A stretch of DNA of 8,409 bases from an uncultured Ruminococcus sp. (GTDB lineage: Bacteria > Bacillota > Clostridia > Oscillospirales > CAG-272). Below are positions 5,537-8,409 of this stretch, piece after piece (position 1 is the first letter of the stretch; the number at the start of each line of letters is the position of its first letter). The notes beneath the pieces were generated by a model, which was not told the origin of the DNA, did not search any database, and worked only from the letters and a program-made list of their open reading frames with translations. The position numbers were made by a program, and so were the translations under genes. The stretch covers positions 1 through 8,409 of the forward strand of contig CACZSC010000051.1 of the NCBI GenBank assembly GCA_902783755.1, given 5' to 3'.

Positions 5537-7108
5537 ATGAAAAAACTTTCGGTCATACTTATCATCGCCGCGCTGGTCTCACTGCTGGCAGTCGCGGTGT
5601 CCGCGGCTCCCTCGGAACCCGTGATCACCCTGCAGCCCCAGAACTACGTGGTCCCGGAAGGCGGAGATGTCCGCTACACCGTGAGAGTATACAGCGAATC
5701 CCCCATCACCGCCGTCACATGGTACCTTATATACAACGGACAGACGTACAATATAAGCGAATATGAAGGCACCCCCGAATGGGAGCAGTACGCCGGCAAT
5801 TACTGGGGCGGCTTCCATCAAAATGACTCTTCGGAATATGAATACTTCTTCTCAGGGATAAGGTCGGGGCTCGACGGAGCGATGATCTACTGTGTGCTGG
5901 AGGACGGGCACTATTCCGTGACGAGCGAAGCGGCTCTCATACAGGTATCCGGCACCGCCGAACCTCCGGTGATCACCGGCATCGTCACATCAATGGAAGT
6001 TTACGTCGGAGAACCGCTACAGCTGTACTGCGCCGCAAATTCGCCCTACGGATATGATCTCGAATACATATGGTACGAGACACCCAACGGTGACCTTCCT
6101 CTCATCAAGGCCATCCTGACCGATGACGCGATGACCGACACCCTGACCGTGGACACCACCCTGGCAGGCGTAAGCTACTATATATGCCGCGTAAGCGATT
6201 CCAACGGCGGCATGGTATATTCCAGCGCCGTGAAGGTCCTTGTCATTGAAAAGGAACCTGACGGGGAACCTCCGAGGATCACCACTGAAGTGCTGCCTGA
6301 CGCCACGGTAGGCGAATACTACGGTTTCGGCCTCAAGTACACCGGTGAGGATGTATCCTTCACTCTCTATTTGAATCCGGGCGAGCCGAATGAACTCGCC
6401 ATGTCGGGCATCACCGTACTTGATACAGGTTTCCTCATGGGCATTCCCGAGAATCCGGGAACGTACACTTTCGCCGTGTGCGCATCGAACGCGTTCGGCG
6501 AGGGATACGCCGTTCTGAAGCTTACGGTCAACGAGCCCGTAAAGGACGAAGACCTTGAAGGCGTCTCCCCGTGGGCAAAAGACGAGGTGAAGGCGGCCAT
6601 CTCAGCGGGACTCGTCCCAGAAGAGCTCCGCAAGAACTACACCTCCCCTGTCAAGAGAGGAGAGGTGGCAAAACTCTTCATGAACCTTCTCGAGAAGGCG
6701 TCCGGCAAGACAGTTTCCACCATCCTGATGGAAAAGGGCATCTTCACGGATGTGGATGACAAGCCCTTCACCGACACGGACGATACCGATGTCATCTGCG
6801 CCAATGCCCTGGGGATCATAAAGGGCACGGGGGACAACAAATTCTCCCCTGACGGGCTGCTCAAGAGAGCCCACATCACGGCGATCATAAACAGGATAGC
6901 CGGAGTCATGGGCCATGACACCACCGGATACGGTCACAACTTCACCGACATCACGGCCAATTACGCATGGGTCGATTCCGAGCTCGGCTGGTCCGTAGCC
7001 AACGGGATCATCAAGGGCGTGGGCGGAAACAAGTTCAATCCCGGCGGAGACCTTACGCTCGAGCAGACCATACTGATAGTCTACAGGGCGTATAACGTGC
7101 TCAAATAA
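5537..7108 (+). CDS. Exported cell-surface protein with three Ig-like domains and three SLH repeats
   Basis: The 523 residues begin with a clear signal peptide (Lys2-Lys3, a hydrophobic core, VSAA at 21-24). Ig-like domain 1 spans about 28-138 with Trp62 and the DGAMIYC segment ending at Cys119, but lacks the first Cys. Domain 2 (about 144-238) keeps the classical pattern Cys165, Trp179 and YIC at 215-217, so a disulfide is likely. Domain 3 (about 245-333), with GIPENPGTYTFAV (302-314), resembles putative-Ig (He_PIG) modules. Three SLH repeats follow at about 343-390, 402-457 and 468-521 (for example VANGIIKGVGGNKFNPGGDL). SLH repeats hold proteins to secondary wall polymers, so this should sit on the outside of the wall, with the Ig-like modules reaching outward. 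No catalytic domain is recognised: binding or structural roles fit best. Only the first SLH repeat has a good TRAE-like motif (KRGE); the others read KRAH and TLEQ. It is the last gene of the probable operon and is followed by a strong terminator. Confidence 0.93.
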   Translation: MKKLSVILIIAALVSLLAVAVSAAPSEPVITLQPQNYVVPEGGDVRYTVRVYSESPITAVTWYLIYNGQTYNISEYEGTPEWEQYAGNYWGGFHQNDSSEYEYFFSGIRSGLDGAMIYCVLEDGHYSVTSEAALIQVSGTAEPPVITGIVTSMEVYVGEPLQLYCAANSPYGYDLEYIWYETPNGDLPLIKAILTDDAMTDTLTVDTTLAGVSYYICRVSDSNGGMVYSSAVKVLVIEKEPDGEPPRITTEVLPDATVGEYYGFGLKYTGEDVSFTLYLNPGEPNELAMSGITVLDTGFLMGIPENPGTYTFAVCASNAFGEGYAVLKLTVNEPVKDEDLEGVSPWAKDEVKAAISAGLVPEELRKNYTSPVKRGEVAKLFMNLLEKASGKTVSTILMEKGIFTDVDDKPFTDTDDTDVICANALGIIKGTGDNKFSPDGLLKRAHITAIINRIAGVMGHDTTGYGHNFTDITANYAWVDSELGWSVANGIIKGVGGNKFNPGGDLTLEQTILIVYRAYNVLK

Positions 7109-7129
7109 CCTGAAAACAATCTGACGAGA

Positions 7130-7164
7130 GGAAGCTGCGGCAGTGCTGCGGCTTCCTTTTGTTT
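7130..7164 (+). terminator. Strong rho-independent terminator after the Ig-like/SLH gene
   Basis: A 12-bp stem (7130-7141 with 7145-7156, including two G-T pairs) with a three-base AGT loop is followed by TTTTGTTT. It starts 21 bases after the stop codon and closes the three-gene unit. The next gene, pepT, starts 27 bases after its T-run. Confidence 0.9.
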
Positions 7165-7178
7165 ACTACGGACAAATG

Positions 7179-7183
7179 AGAGG
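7179..7183 (+). promoter_or_regulatory. Ribosome binding site of pepT
   Basis: AGAGG lies eight bases before the ATG at 7192 and supports that start. Between the terminator's T-run and this site there is no space for a full promoter, so pepT must rely on read-through or on a promoter before the terminator that is not apparent. Confidence 0.75.
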
Positions 7184-7191
7184 ATTAAACC

Positions 7192-8409
7192 ATGACCTTA
7201 CTAGAAAGATTTCTCAGATACGTCAGGGTCCCGACCTCCAGCGACGACAAGTCGGAGACCGTCCCAACCACGGAGAAACAGTTCGTCCTGGCGGACATGC
7301 TGGTCGGGGATATGAAGGAGATCGGCATAGAAGACGCGCACCGCAACAGCATGTGCTACATCTACGGGCATGTTCCCGCGACGCCGGGATACGAAAGCAA
7401 AACGAAGATAGGCTTCATCTCCCATATCGACACATCCCCGGACTTCTCTGATTATCCCGTAAATCCGGTGATACACGAGAACTATGACGGTAGCGACATC
7501 GTCCTCTCGGATTCCGGAAGGACCATCGGAACCGAGCAGTTTCCTCACCTGAAAGGCATGAAGGGACGGACCCTCATCACCACAGACGGCCATACCCTTC
7601 TCGGGGCGGACGACAAGTCCGGTGTTGCCGAGATCCTTTGCGCCGTGGAGCGGATCATAAAGAGCGGGAAACCCCACGGAAGGATATCGATCGCATTCAC
7701 ACCGGATGAGGAAGTCGGCACTTCTGCAGACAACTTCGACCTTGAGGAATTTGACGCGGAACTGGCATATACCGTGGACGGCGGACCCGAAGGGGAGGTC
7801 GTGTACGAGAACTTCAACGCCTGCTCTGCTGTATTCGACATAAAGGGATTCAACATACATCCGGGCTCAGCGAAGGACAAGATGATAAACGCGTGCCTTG
7901 TCGCCATGGAGATAAACTCCATGCTCCCGGCGGGCGAGACCCCGCGGGATACGGAGGGCTACGAAGGCTTCTTCCATCTCTGCGAGATGAGCGGAGACTG
8001 TGAAAAGGCTGTCCTCAGATATATAGTCCGCGACCACAGGGCCGGGAATTTCCAGGCAAGGCAGGACACCCTGATCCATATCGAAAAGCTCATCAATGAG
8101 AAATACGGGCCGGGCACTGCGAAACTCACGATAAAGCAATCGTACAGGAACATGGAAGAGATGATCAGGCCCGCGTTCCGGGTCGTCGAGACAGCGAACC
8201 GTGCCATCGAGGGCGCCGGGCTCGTTCCGTCCCATGAGCCCATAAGAGGAGGGACTGACGGAGCGAGACTGTCGTTCATGGGGCTTCCCACTCCGAATCT
8301 CGGGACCGGAGGGTTCGCATTCCACGGGCCGTACGAGCATATATCCCTCGAGGGCATGGAAAAGTCTGCCGAGATAATCGGAAGGATAATAGAGTTATTT
8401 GCAGAATAA
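7192..8409 (+). CDS. pepT: Peptidase T (tripeptide aminopeptidase)
   Basis: PepT removes the N-terminal residue from tripeptides in the cytoplasm, a late step in using peptides as amino acid sources. It is a two-zinc enzyme of the M20 family (M20B group). The 405 residues match the usual length, and the stop codon is the last three bases of the window. All metal and catalytic positions are visible: His78 and Asp80 in HIDTSPD, the bridging Asp140 in GADDKSGVA, the general base Glu173 and ligand Glu174 in TPDEEVG, Asp196 in VDGG, and His378 in FHGPYEH. RGGTDGA (352-358) and the dimerisation-domain segment FNIHPGSAKDKMINA (220-234) are also standard. Nothing suggests damage. It reads in the same direction as the sugar operon but lies past a strong terminator, so it is probably regulated separately or expressed at low level by read-through. 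Confidence 0.97.
   Translation: MTLLERFLRYVRVPTSSDDKSETVPTTEKQFVLADMLVGDMKEIGIEDAHRNSMCYIYGHVPATPGYESKTKIGFISHIDTSPDFSDYPVNPVIHENYDGSDIVLSDSGRTIGTEQFPHLKGMKGRTLITTDGHTLLGADDKSGVAEILCAVERIIKSGKPHGRISIAFTPDEEVGTSADNFDLEEFDAELAYTVDGGPEGEVVYENFNACSAVFDIKGFNIHPGSAKDKMINACLVAMEINSMLPAGETPRDTEGYEGFFHLCEMSGDCEKAVLRYIVRDHRAGNFQARQDTLIHIEKLINEKYGPGTAKLTIKQSYRNMEEMIRPAFRVVETANRAIEGAGLVPSHEPIRGGTDGARLSFMGLPTPNLGTGGFAFHGPYEHISLEGMEKSAEIIGRIIELFAE

Noticed and set aside
1..8409. Mobile elements, CRISPR arrays, tRNA or rRNA genes
   Set aside because: No transposase or integrase motifs, no spaced direct repeats and no cloverleaf-like or rRNA sequence were seen on either strand.

Overview
The window looks like a piece of a chromosome from a Bacillota-type (probably clostridial) bacterium. 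The reasons are strong AGGAGG-like ribosome binding sites, short intergenic gaps, canonical sigma-A promoters, an exported protein ending in three S-layer homology (SLH) repeats, and a complete PepT. The DNA is moderately GC-rich, yet several genes use many ATA (Ile) and AGA/AGG (Arg) codons. The lineage is an inference from these traits; no rRNA or marker tree is available here. No mobile element, tRNA, rRNA or CRISPR array was seen.

Left part, minus strand (1-3243). guaB (IMP dehydrogenase, guanine nucleotide synthesis) is read leftward from a near-perfect promoter. Behind it, across a 74-nt gap holding a strong hairpin terminator, lies a secreted right-handed beta-helix protein. Its first 544 residues are visible and its C-terminus is cut off by the window edge. 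It resembles carbohydrate-active beta-helix enzymes of the GH141-like type.

Middle (3188-3494). A divergent control region of about 300 bases carries the guaB promoter, a minus-strand terminator-like hairpin, and a second good promoter firing rightward with a hairpin at the start of its leader.

Right part, plus strand (3392-7164). The rightward promoter probably drives three genes: a TIM-barrel sugar isomerase/epimerase-type protein, a Gfo/Idh/MocA NAD(P)-dependent sugar dehydrogenase, and an exported protein with three Ig-like domains and three SLH repeats. A strong terminator follows. The first two are a familiar pairing in catabolism of unusual sugars, glycosides or inositols through keto-sugar intermediates. 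The third would sit on the cell surface. After the terminator comes pepT (tripeptide aminopeptidase), which ends exactly at the window edge.

Taken together, the window suggests a gut- or rumen-type anaerobe with surface carbohydrate functions next to housekeeping genes. No clearly new multi-gene system is demonstrated. The most interesting points are the uncharacterised sugar-oxidation pair linked to a surface protein, the GH141-like beta-helix enzyme, and two genes (the beta-helix gene and pepT) that begin directly after strong terminators.
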